DNA of 5,469 nt, from positions 23,307-28,775 of the forward strand of contig NVTQ01000017.1 in NCBI GenBank assembly GCA_002401635.1. Direction: 5' to 3'. Under the pieces are notes generated by a model. It was given only the letters and a program-made list of their open reading frames with translations. It ran no database searches and was not told the origin of the DNA. This DNA comes from Pseudomonadota bacterium (lineage in GTDB: Bacteria; Pseudomonadota; Zetaproteobacteria; Mariprofundales; Mariprofundaceae). Below are positions 1 through 5,119 of the stretch, one piece after another. How positions within the stretch are numbered: position 1 is the stretch's first letter; the number at the start of each line of letters is the position of its first letter. The position numbers and the translations under genes were made by a program.

Positions 1-134
1 AAGATGTGCAGTTCTTAGCTATCAGCCACAATAAAATCACCATGCAAAAAGCCGATCAATTGATTGGTGTTTCCATGCCAGAGCCTGGTGTGTCACGCAT
101 TGTGAGCGTTGATATGTCCGCGATACCTGAATAG
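1..134 (+). CDS. smc: Chromosome partition protein SMC, C-terminal end (partial)
   Basis: This is the last 43 codons of a gene that begins upstream of the window; the first full codon is at 3-5 and the TAG stop at 132-134. The readable residues include [25 protein letters not shown] and IVSVD. This is the hallmark end of bacterial SMC: the D-loop and post-Walker-B part of the C-terminal ATPase half-domain, where the HNK segment follows the Walker B strand. SMC is the cytoplasmic ATPase of the condensin-like complex, working with ScpA and ScpB to compact and separate chromosomes. Only the tail is visible, so its length and its coiled coil and hinge cannot be judged. The downstream SIMPL gene begins about 50 bases later on the same strand and could be co-transcribed. 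Identification rests on the motif run and is firm. Confidence 0.9.
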   Translation, partial: DVQFLAISHNKITMQKADQLIGVSMPEPGVSRIVSVDMSAIPE

Positions 135-185
135 ATACATCACAAGGACTTGCCGAACGGTCCATTCTGTTCCATGCTTATAGAT

Positions 186-914
186 ATGAAATATCTTATT
201 ATACTTTCCCTTATCTTTATACCCTCAGCGTGGGCGGAAGAAAATTCACAAGCAAAAGAAACCCTTATAAGCCTATCCGCGACATCGAGCATTACCCTCC
301 CCAATGATGAAGCTGTGGTAAATTATCGTATGGGAGCCACTGGCATGTATGCCGATGCCCTAAGAAAAAAGGTCAATCGCATAAGCCGCCTTATTCACCA
401 ACAGTTAAAAGGTATAAAAGGCATCAAACAAACCACGTTAAGCCGTCGCATGGAAATGCGTTGGCGGTATGATAAATCAAAGAGTCAGCAAGTTCGTAAT
501 GGCTGGCGCTTGGTGCAGGTAGAGCAGCTTGTAAGTAGCAATCTTGATGCTGTTCCTGGTTGGGTTGATAGCATTGAAAAGGCTGGAGCGCACCTGAATA
601 ATTTAAGTTTTCGCATTTCAGATACGTCCATGAAAGCAGCACAAAAAAGCTTGCGTTTACAAGCTATCCAAGCCTTTCGTAAAAAAGCGGATTCCTTTGC
701 CAAAGCTTTGGATGCAACATCTTTCCGTATTGTACAGTTACAAACAAGCCAAAAACGACCTGTTTATCCCAGACGGCGACAAGCCATGTCTATGGCAGTA
801 ATGAGCAAATCTGAAAGCAGCCCGCCACCCCAACTCAATGCGGGTGAAGGAAAGGTAAGTGTCAGCGTATCAGGAAATATTGCACTTCCTTTTAAGGCAT
901 ATACTGTAAAATAA
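186..914 (+). CDS. Periplasmic SIMPL-domain (DUF541, YggE-like) protein
   Basis: A complete 242-residue protein, close to the length of E. coli YggE. Residues 1-17 form a signal peptide: a single Lys, a hydrophobic core LIILSLIFI, and an AWA cleavage motif before EEN. The mature part shows the SIMPL-family pattern. It opens with a strand and a 'PNDEA' turn at 39-43. A helix with regularly spaced basic residues runs at about 55-80. A 'GWRLVQVEQLVSSNLDAVPGWVD' region lies at 106-128, 'AGAHLNNLSFRISD' at 133-146, and a long helix rich in Ala and Lys at 150-176. A closing beta-strand with VSVSVSG lies at 224-230. Family members are periplasmic or membrane-associated and have been linked to oxidative-stress tolerance in E. 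coli and to signalling in other contexts; no catalytic role is known. The start is uncertain. ATG 186 is preferred because it puts the signal peptide at the N-terminus, but no good Shine-Dalgarno precedes it. ATG 174 and TTG 150 are in frame. The AAGGA at 144-148 is too close to TTG 150 and too far from ATG 174. Confidence 0.88.
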   Translation: MKYLIILSLIFIPSAWAEENSQAKETLISLSATSSITLPNDEAVVNYRMGATGMYADALRKKVNRISRLIHQQLKGIKGIKQTTLSRRMEMRWRYDKSKSQQVRNGWRLVQVEQLVSSNLDAVPGWVDSIEKAGAHLNNLSFRISDTSMKAAQKSLRLQAIQAFRKKADSFAKALDATSFRIVQLQTSQKRPVYPRRRQAMSMAVMSKSESSPPPQLNAGEGKVSVSVSGNIALPFKAYTVK

Positions 915-1097
915 CAGCAGGTGAAAATTCTTCCCTGTTATAGCTGCACCGTTGTTTCAGGCTTTAAAAGGATTAGCGCAGTAACACGCGCCCTTTTCAT
1001 GACTGGAACAACGGATATATGCAGATATATAGGGCGACTTTCTTTGCTTCGTTTCTTTTTCGCAAAAGAAATGAAGAGTTCCATTGCCTCTAAATAA
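915..1097. other. Non-coding stretch between the SIMPL gene and the first MITE-like element
   Basis: No convincing gene is seen on either strand. It contains a 13-mer (979-991) found again at 3557-3569 and a hairpin (1047-1076). It lies between two convergent transcription units, the SIMPL gene (+) and ppiC (-), so it should hold their ends. No classical GC-rich stem followed by a T run was found. Confidence 0.6.
1047..1076. repeat. AT-rich hairpin, 13-bp stem with 4-nt loop
   Basis: Bases 1047-1059 pair with 1064-1076 around the loop TCGC. All pairs are Watson-Crick except one G-T at 1051/1072. There is no T run after it on the plus strand, so it is not a classical intrinsic terminator for the SIMPL gene. 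It may still act as a transcript-end stem between the convergent genes, or be part of a repeat family. Confidence 0.55.
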
Positions 1098-1267
1098 CTA
1101 ACCCTCATTATTCATAAATACTGCCGCGCCCTCGCTTGCCCCTTTGTCCGCAACGAATCTTTTGCCAATCGACTGTATGCGTGGCTACGGCACTTACGGC
1201 AAAAAAATCCGTTGCAAACAAAGCTTCGGCGCAATCATCACGGTGATTCATGAATAATGCGGGCTAA
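1098..1267 (-). mobile_element. MITE-like element, copy 1 (non-autonomous, about 162 bp)
   Basis: The core at 1102-1263 begins with CCC and ends with GGG, and is flanked on both sides by CTAA (1098-1101 and 1264-1267), which looks like a 4-bp target duplication. The ends form imperfect terminal inverted repeats built around ATTCATGAAT (intact at 1246-1255, one base changed at 1110-1119). The reverse complement matches copy 2 at 3269-3437 along its whole length, including a 21-base exact block (1202-1222 here, 3314-3334 there). It encodes no protein of useful length. Such short, terminally repeated, non-coding units are typically mobilised in trans by a full-length insertion sequence, which is not in this window. 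Family assignment is not possible from sequence alone. The strand is given relative to copy 2. Confidence 0.75.
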
Positions 1268-1270
1268 GTC

Positions 1271-1292
1271 TTTATGTACTTTTGTACTTAAA
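1271..1292 (-). terminator. Weak hairpin downstream of ppiC
   Basis: TTTATGTAC (1271-1279) pairs with GTACTTAAA (1284-1292) around TTTT, with one mismatch in the middle of the stem. It lies 21 bases past the ppiC stop on the transcribed (minus) side. The stem is AT-rich and there is no clear T run after it, so a terminator role is only possible. Confidence 0.25.
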
Positions 1293-1312
1293 AATCTATA
1301 AAGGCTAAAAAA

Positions 1313-1591
1313 TTAACGGCGGCTGGTTACTTCCAATAAATGATAACCAAACTGTGTTTTCACTGGGCCTTCAACAGAACCAACTTCGGCTGAAAATACC
1401 ACTTCATCAAACTCAGGAACCATTTGACCTGGTCCAAATTCGCCCAAATCACCACCACTGCGCCCTGATGGGCAGCTTGAATGCTCTTTTGCAACATCTG
1501 CAAAGCTCGCACCCGCTTCAATCTCTGCTTTTAATTCATTACATTTTTCTTCTGTATCCACCAAAATATGGCGTGCGCATGCTCTAGACAT
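1313..1591 (-). CDS. ppiC: Peptidyl-prolyl cis-trans isomerase C (parvulin)
   Basis: A 92-residue single-domain parvulin, nearly the same length as the 93-residue E. coli PpiC. The family signature is easily read: ARHILV at 6-11, 'AGASFADVAKEHSSCPSG' at 26-43, GGDLGEF at 46-52, GQMVPEFDEVVFS at 55-67, and TQFGYHLLEV at 79-88. His8, Cys40, Met57, Phe61, Phe81 and His84 occupy the expected active-site positions. The enzyme speeds cis-trans isomerisation of peptide bonds before proline. With no signal peptide it should be cytoplasmic. The ATG at 1589-1591 was chosen because GAGGT (bases 1596-1600 on this strand) sits just upstream. A longer frame to 1657 exists, but its extra 22 residues are not part of the family and overlap the end of ogt. 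It is the last gene of the SMR-ogt-ppiC cluster, 62 bases after ogt, with its own possible promoter in that gap. Confidence 0.92.
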   Translation of the reverse strand: MSRACARHILVDTEEKCNELKAEIEAGASFADVAKEHSSCPSGRSGGDLGEFGPGQMVPEFDEVVFSAEVGSVEGPVKTQFGYHLLEVTSRR

Positions 1592-1608
1592 ATCTACCTC
1601 GTTTAAAA

Positions 1609-1647
1609 ATAATCGCGTGATTATCGGGATTTCATGCCATGACGCAA
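1609..1647 (-). promoter_or_regulatory. Possible ppiC promoter with an overlapping inverted repeat
   Basis: Read on the minus strand, TTGCGT (1642-1647) and GATAAT (1620-1625) are separated by 16 bases, a fair sigma-70-type pair; transcription would start near 1613, leaving room for the ribosome binding site at 1596-1600. A perfect 6-bp inverted repeat, ATAATC (1609-1614) and GATTAT (1619-1624) with a GCGT spacer, covers the -10 box and start site, as an operator would. The -35 box matches only in part, so this is tentative. Confidence 0.35.
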
Positions 1648-1653
1648 CTTTAC

Positions 1654-2076
1654 TCACTCACGCTCAAAATTAAGCAGTGCTTTTTTCCAGTCTTTTCCAT
1701 AATGAAACCCACCCAAATGATTTGCAGCAATAACACGGTGGCATGGGATTAAAATAGGCAATGGGTTGGCTCCCAACGCTTGTCCCAAAGCACGCGGTGC
1801 CGTGTTAAGCATCTTTGCCAGTTCGCCATAGGTTTTCACTTCACCATGTGGAATCGCACACAAACCATGCCGTAGTTTGGTCTGAAAACTGGTTTTGGCA
1901 GGTGCCAAAGTGGGTAGTGACAATGTTTTTCCTGAAAAATACGCAGATAACCATGCTGAGACAGCATCATCATGTTCAGCATAAGCCATATCTGACTGTT
2001 GCAAGATAAGAGTATCGCATACATCTTCATGCCAATCATAATCAATAACGCCAAAGGGTGATTGAAAGCTATACAT
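1654..2076 (-). CDS. ogt: Methylated-DNA--[protein]-cysteine S-methyltransferase
   Basis: A 140-residue suicide repair protein that removes alkyl groups from O6-alkylguanine, and usually O4-alkylthymine, by moving them onto its own cysteine. The C-terminal DNA-binding and catalytic domain is complete. It shows 'IPHGEVKTYGELAKML' (about 75-90), a helix-turn-helix segment with the arginine finger in 'APRALGQALGANPLPILIPCHRVI' (about 93-116), and the 'GGFHYGKDWKKALLNFE' end. The acceptor is the Cys of the PCHR motif (residue 112 from this start). The N-terminal domain is short, so the whole protein is smaller than typical Ogt/Ada-C enzymes of about 160-175 residues. ATG 2074-2076 shares its first base with the TGA stop of the SMR gene (TGATG), suggesting translational coupling. 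A TTG one codon upstream is the only other nearby start. A cytoplasmic enzyme; assignment is firm. Confidence 0.93.
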   Translation of the reverse strand: MYSFQSPFGVIDYDWHEDVCDTLILQQSDMAYAEHDDAVSAWLSAYFSGKTLSLPTLAPAKTSFQTKLRHGLCAIPHGEVKTYGELAKMLNTAPRALGQALGANPLPILIPCHRVIAANHLGGFHYGKDWKKALLNFERE

Positions 2077-2405
2077 CAATGTTGCACCGTCTTAGAAAAT
2101 AACTGAATCACCACCACACCTGCAATAATCAAACTCATGCCTAAGATAGCAGGCATATCAGGAATTTGTTTGTATATAATAGCTGCGACCAATGCCACCA
2201 AGACAATGCCAATACCAGACCAAATCGCATACGTAATACCCACAGGAATGGTGCGCAGCGTTAGTGCCATAAAATAAAATGCGATGCCGTAACCCATAAT
2301 CACCAACACACTGGGCCATAATTGGGTAAACTCTTGCGATGCTTTGATCGCACTGGTTGCAATGACTTCTGCGACTATCGCGATTGCCAAATAAACATAT
2401 GCCAT
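2076..2405 (-). CDS. emrE: Small multidrug resistance (SMR) efflux protein, EmrE-like
   Basis: A 109-residue inner-membrane protein with four hydrophobic helices (about 3-21, 32-50, 57-76 and 85-104), the full SMR length. The proton- and drug-binding glutamate is Glu13 in 'AIVAEVIATSAIK', equivalent to Glu14 of EmrE. FTQLWPSV at 26-33, 'IPVGITYAIWSGIGIVLVAL' at 53-72 with Tyr59 and Trp62, and the final 'GMSLIIAGVVVIQLFS' all follow EmrE. These features point to the Qac/EmrE branch, which exchanges protons for lipophilic or quaternary ammonium cations as an antiparallel dimer, rather than the Gdx/SugE guanidinium branch. The actual substrate cannot be read from sequence. The ATG at 2403-2405 follows a strong GAGAGGAG (2412-2419) with 6-base spacing. 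It is the first gene of the SMR-ogt-ppiC cluster, and its stop overlaps the ogt start by one base. Confidence 0.93.
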   Translation of the reverse strand: MAYVYLAIAIVAEVIATSAIKASQEFTQLWPSVLVIMGYGIAFYFMALTLRTIPVGITYAIWSGIGIVLVALVAAIIYKQIPDMPAILGMSLIIAGVVVIQLFSKTVQH

Positions 2406-2501
2406 AAGACACTCCTCTCAAGCTATTATCGGATTCAAAGCTTTTCCCACTTCCTAAACATTACGTCATTCCCACGGTTAGGTGAATGACAAAGCAAGAT
2501 A
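2406..2501. other. Leader of the SMR-ogt cluster with an inverted repeat
   Basis: This 96-base gap separates the small ORF at 2502-2651 from the SMR gene. It holds the SMR ribosome binding site (2412-2419) and an inverted repeat, GTCATTC (2465-2471) and GAATGAC (2484-2490), with a 12-base loop. The repeat resembles extragenic palindromes but has no T run. A GATAAT on the minus strand (2425-2430) lies too close to the ribosome binding site to be a good -10 box. Confidence 0.5.
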
Positions 2502-2651
2502 TTATCCCCTGAGAAAGCGCTCATTAATTTTGGATGCGTCGCTATGCGATGAAAAATCACTAAGAGCAATGTAATAATCGTAAGTAATAGCACCGGCTGA
2601 AAGCATTCTCTTCACTATCATTTCTTTATATTCCGTTGAATATCCTGTCAT
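2502..2651 (-). CDS. Hypothetical 49-residue protein
   Basis: A short open frame, ATG (2649-2651) to TAA (2502-2504), preceded by AGAGGAAG (2654-2661) at good spacing, the best ribosome binding site in this part of the window. The protein begins MTGYSTEYKEMIVKRMLSAG and ends with SHSDASKINERFLRG. It has no signal peptide, cysteines or membrane segment, and it is rich in Tyr, Ser and charged residues. The first 20 residues resemble the start of helix-turn-helix transposase subunits (the 'YS.E.KE.I..RML' pattern), but the rest does not continue as one. It could be a stand-alone small protein or the scar of an IS gene fused by deletion to other sequence. It lies 96 bases upstream of the SMR gene on the same strand. 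I do not recognise its function. Confidence 0.5.
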   Translation of the reverse strand: MTGYSTEYKEMIVKRMLSAGAITYDYYIALSDFSSHSDASKINERFLRG

Positions 2652-2769
2652 TACTTCCTCTCATGAATGACCCACCTTAAACGGTAAGAGCTTTTTTGAG
2701 AAGGTGACAACTACCCTGACAGAGGGGGCACGCAAGAATAATGACTTATATTGCTGCACAGAGCACATC

Positions 2770-3207
2770 ATGTACATTACCCATCCTATGATTGAATTGG
2801 ATTGGGCATTATTTTTTTCTGCATTGATTTCATCGACCCTACTACCTGGTGGTTCCGAAGCCTTATTATTGTATCGTGTACACGAAGGTGGTAATGCCAT
2901 GGGCTTGGTCATTATCGCAACTATAGGGAATGTATTGGGCAGCGTGATTACCTATGCCATCGGACGTTTGGGCAATGAAGCGGTTCACAAAAAATGGCTG
3001 CGTATGGGTGATGATAAGGTTGCACGTGCAGAAGCTTGGTTTGGGAAATACGGGCAAATTTCGTTATTATTTGCATGGCTACCTATTGTAGGTGACCCAT
3101 TATGCTTGGTTGCAGGCCTACTACGTAGTCCGCTGATATGGTTTATTATATTGATAGCGTTAGGTAAGTTTGCACGTTATACAATTTTAGTGGGTATCTT
3201 TAGCTAA
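2770..3207 (+). CDS. yqaA: YqaA-family (DedA/SNARE-associated-like) inner-membrane protein
   Basis: A 145-residue membrane protein close in length to E. coli YqaA (about 142). It has the pattern of that branch: 'STLLPGGSEALLLY' at 22-35, 'IGNVLGSVITYAIGR' at 52-66, a cytoplasmic loop rich in Lys and Arg with 'AEAWFGKYGQISLLFAW' at 87-103, then LPIVGDPLCLVAGLLR at 104-119, and GKFARY at 132-137 inside the last hydrophobic stretch. DedA-superfamily proteins are inner-membrane proteins; several are linked to lipid-carrier recycling and membrane homeostasis, but YqaA itself has no proven substrate. The start is uncertain. ATG 2770 has only a weak AGAG upstream (2760-2763). ATG 2788 begins closer to the conserved part and has no ribosome site. 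A GTG at 2704 adds residues unlike the family. It is divergent from the SMR cluster and stands alone. Confidence 0.87.
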   Translation: MYITHPMIELDWALFFSALISSTLLPGGSEALLLYRVHEGGNAMGLVIIATIGNVLGSVITYAIGRLGNEAVHKKWLRMGDDKVARAEAWFGKYGQISLLFAWLPIVGDPLCLVAGLLRSPLIWFIILIALGKFARYTILVGIFS

Positions 3208-3268
3208 ATACCAATAGCCCCAGATCCATACTGATATATTTTCTTTGCGACTCTAAAGTGAAAAAGCT

Positions 3269-3437
3269 CTAGCCCGAACTATTCATGAATCGGTGTGATG
3301 ATCGCGCAGGACATTTGTTTGCAACGGATTTTTTAGATTGAGACCGTAGCTATGCTTACGGACGATTGAAAAAAAGATTCGTTTCGAACGAATGAACCAG
3401 CGAGGACGCAGCAATATTCATGAATAGTTCGGGCTAG
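3269..3437 (+). mobile_element. MITE-like element, copy 2 (non-autonomous, about 161 bp)
   Basis: The core at 3273-3433 starts CCC and ends GGG, with CTAG directly repeated at both ends (3269-3272 and 3434-3437). The terminal inverted repeats are perfect over 22 bases if CTAG, itself a palindrome, is counted: 3269-3290 against 3416-3437. Each contains the palindrome ATTCATGAAT. The interior has further imperfect inverted segments (around 3314-3334 with 3365-3389) and a short stem near 3346-3360, so a single strand could fold into one long hairpin. It is inverted relative to copy 1 at 1098-1267 and alignable throughout. The ends are better preserved here than in copy 1, suggesting a younger or more constrained copy. 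No coding capacity is seen. Confidence 0.8.
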
Positions 3438-3472
3438 CTCTGCTATTCGCCTTGAATCCATGTAAAAATTAA

Positions 3473-3486
3473 AAATATCGATATTT
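3473..3486. promoter_or_regulatory. Perfect 14-bp palindrome
   Basis: AAATATC (3473-3479) and GATATTT (3480-3486) form a perfect palindrome with no spacer, the kind of symmetry a dimeric regulator could bind. No gene start lies next to it, so it could equally be chance in AT-rich DNA. Confidence 0.3.
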
Positions 3487-3543
3487 CTCGTTACAATTCC
3501 ATAAGTCCGACAGACTCCTAACTACGCCAAAATGTCAGCTATC

Positions 3544-3760
3544 AAAAGTAATAACCCAGTAACACGCGCTATTTTTATGGCTCCGTACACGAGTGTCCGA
3601 CGAAAGTCGCATATCGTCATACCCAACTTGATTGGGTATCCATAAAGTCTTGCAAGCAATGGATTCCCTATCTCATAACATCGCGCCGCAAAGAAAAACT
3701 TTGTGGCATAAAGAGTTGGAACCAAAGCATCGAACTTTCGTTGGACAATAGTGGCTCCGT
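3544..3760. repeat. Cluster of decayed intergenic repeats
   Basis: Several repeat signals overlap here. GTCCGACGAAAGT (3595-3607) is inverted, with one mismatch, at 3734-3746. GGCTCCGT occurs in direct orientation at 3579-3586 and 3753-3760, just outside that pair. A perfect 8-bp stem, ATACCCAA (3619-3626) with TTGGGTAT (3632-3639), resembles the widespread extragenic 'CGTCATTCCC...' palindromes. CAGTAACACGCGC (3557-3569) is repeated exactly at 979-991, and the similarity spreads to either side. Together this looks like the remains of an inserted non-coding element with inverted ends. Its exact borders cannot be fixed. Confidence 0.5.
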
Positions 3761-3780
3761 ATTTAAAAAGGCCCTTTTAT

Positions 3781-4848
3781 CTACGACCCTATCAAAGTAA
3801 CGGGCTCACCATCGCGCGCGTGAATATACCCAATCTTATAAACCGTTTCACCCACTGCTTCTAATACTTTCGTGGCAGCTTTCGCTTCACTTGCAGAAAG
3901 AATAACAACAAAACCAATACCCATATTAAAGGTGCGGTAACGCTCATTTTTCTCTACATCAGCAAAGCCCAGTAAATATTCAAATACAGGTGGCACACCC
4001 CAAGATGATACATCCACCGTGACAGCTAAATCATCGGTAAGAATGCGTTCAAGATTGTCAAACATACCACCACCTGTGATATGCGAAAAACCATGTACTT
4101 TTACACCACTTTTCATCAATGCATTAATTGCAGGCACATACAAACGGGTAGGGGATAATACTTTATCAATCGCTTTGCTTCCGTCTGAAAGGGTATCGTT
4201 GATGATATCTGCTTTGCCCAATTCCAAAAGCTTACGCACCATCGAAAAACCATTCGAGTGTGGGCCATTGGATGCAAGACCAAGCACCACATCACCATCG
4301 GCGATGGTTGAACCATCGACCATCTTCGGTTTATCCACCACACCCACGCAAAAACCACCAATATCATAATGACCTGGTGCATACATACCTGGCATTTCAG
4401 CGGTTTCTCCGCCTACCAGAGCGCACTCACAGGTTTTACAAGCATCGGCAATACCTTCAACAACACCCGCTAAGGTCTCGCCCTTCAACGCGCCTGTAGC
4501 CAAGTAGTCCAAAAAGAATAATGGCGCAGCACCCAGCGCAGCCAAATCATTCACACACATGGCAACCGCATCAATACCAGCCACGTGCGGACGATCATAT
4601 TCTTGAAGTAATAATAATTTCGTGCCTACACCATCAGTTCCAGAAACAAGCACTGGCTCTTCCATGCCTGAAAAATCTGGCTGAAATAAACCGCCAAAAC
4701 CACCCAAACCTGATAAAACTTCTGGGCGCATGGTGCTATTTACCGCACTTTTAATACGCCCAACAAAAGCATTGCCCGCATCAATATCTACACCGCAATC
4801 GGCATAACTAATCTTTTCTTTTACTTGTTTCGAACTTAAATCAGACAT
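3781..4848 (-). CDS. purM: Phosphoribosylformylglycinamidine cyclo-ligase (AIR synthetase)
   Basis: A complete 355-residue enzyme, slightly longer than E. coli PurM (345), with a short N-terminal extension before '[20 protein letters not shown]'. It closes the imidazole ring in purine synthesis: FGAM plus ATP gives AIR, ADP and phosphate, in the cytosol. Signature segments are in order: [15 protein letters not shown] at 41-55, [10 protein letters not shown] at 69-78 (nucleotide site), [17 protein letters not shown] at 91-107, [13 protein letters not shown] at 144-156, GPHSNGFS at 195-202, '[18 protein letters not shown]' at 253-270, and FNMGIGFV at 307-314. These match the PurM/ThiL/HypE fold. 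The ATG at 4846-4848 overlaps the gyrB stop by 8 bases, so the two genes are co-transcribed and probably coupled. An AAAGGT about 12 bases upstream is a distant ribosome site. No purN follows, unlike the purMN pair of enteric bacteria. Confidence 0.96.
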   Translation of the reverse strand: MSDLSSKQVKEKISYADCGVDIDAGNAFVGRIKSAVNSTMRPEVLSGLGGFGGLFQPDFSGMEEPVLVSGTDGVGTKLLLLQEYDRPHVAGIDAVAMCVNDLAALGAAPLFFLDYLATGALKGETLAGVVEGIADACKTCECALVGGETAEMPGMYAPGHYDIGGFCVGVVDKPKMVDGSTIADGDVVLGLASNGPHSNGFSMVRKLLELGKADIINDTLSDGSKAIDKVLSPTRLYVPAINALMKSGVKVHGFSHITGGGMFDNLERILTDDLAVTVDVSSWGVPPVFEYLLGFADVEKNERYRTFNMGIGFVVILSASEAKAATKVLEAVGETVYKIGYIHARDGEPVTLIGS

Positions 4849-5119
4849 CGAGATTTCTTACCTTTAATGCATTTTCTTGAATAAAATTACGACGTGGTTC
4901 AACCGCATCACCCATCAACATGGAGAATGTTTCATCAGCATTGACCACATCTTCCAAAGTCACCTGCAACATACTACGAACCGAAGCGTCCATGGTAGTT
5001 TCCCATAACTGATCAGGATTCATTTCACCCAAACCTTTATAACGCTGAATATTCATGCCCTTACGCCCATCTTTGACCACAATACTGGCAACATCTTCAT
5101 AATGCCCTGATTGAATCAG
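4841..5119 (-). pseudogene. gyrB: DNA gyrase subunit B, C-terminal fragment (5' part missing)
   Basis: About 90 residues of the GyrB C-terminus are present, ending in TGA at 4841-4843. [20 protein letters not shown] (roughly 4988-5047) is the GyrB Toprim/tail hallmark, followed by [18 protein letters not shown] and the terminal NLDV. 'LWETTM' and 'VEPRR' favour GyrB over ParE. A full GyrB is about 800 residues; here likeness to GyrB stops near [12 protein letters not shown] (about 5075-5110). Beyond this the frame runs only to a stop near 5160 and reads nothing like GyrB. On the other strand this same DNA encodes the end of a TonB-dependent receptor. As it stands the fragment lacks the ATPase domain and the Toprim start and cannot work. 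gyrB is essential, so either an intact copy lies elsewhere or the junction is an artefact. The fragment overlaps purM by 8 bases. Confidence 0.85.

Larger units (their letters stand above)
3208..3780. other. Long non-coding region between yqaA and purM, rich in repeats
   Basis: This 573-base region lies between two convergent genes and holds no credible ORF. From left to right it contains about 60 bases without signals, the second MITE-like element (3269-3437), a perfect 14-bp palindrome at 3473-3486, and a repeat cluster at 3544-3760. Nothing resembling a tRNA or rRNA was seen, and no good intrinsic terminator for yqaA or purM was found. Confidence 0.7.

Noticed and set aside
150..185. An upstream TTG (150) or ATG (174) start for the SIMPL protein
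   Set aside because: These would place 4 to 12 non-conserved residues ahead of a normal signal peptide, and the AAGGA at 144-148 is badly spaced for both. They remain possible, but less likely than ATG 186.
916..939. A short stem (AGCAGG with CCTGTT) just after the SIMPL stop, as a terminator
   Set aside because: Only six pairs, one of them G-T, a 12-base loop, and no T run follow it.
2425..2430. GATAAT on the minus strand as the -10 box of the SMR cluster
   Set aside because: The transcript would start at the ribosome binding site itself, and there is no -35 box at the right distance.
2662..2670. TCATGAAT near 2662 as a third copy of the MITE-like end
   Set aside because: Only 8 bases agree, and neither the CCC/GGG end nor any interior sequence of the element is nearby.
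2661..2912. An 83-codon minus-strand frame overlapping the start of yqaA
   Set aside because: It runs antisense through the conserved N-terminal part of yqaA, has no recognisable domain, and would compete with a clear family member.
3522..3725. A 67-codon minus-strand frame with a hydrophobic C-terminus between yqaA and purM
   Set aside because: It lies inside the repeat cluster, has no ribosome binding site, and its residues follow from the inverted repeats rather than from any protein pattern.
3766..3778. AAAAGG and CCTTTT next to the purM stop, as a terminator hairpin
   Set aside because: The palindrome leaves no workable loop; opening one leaves only four A-T pairs.
4019..4369. A 116-codon plus-strand frame inside purM, with further frames at 4260-4499 and 4521-4754
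   Set aside because: They are antisense shadows of a fully conserved purM and have no ribosome sites or family likeness.
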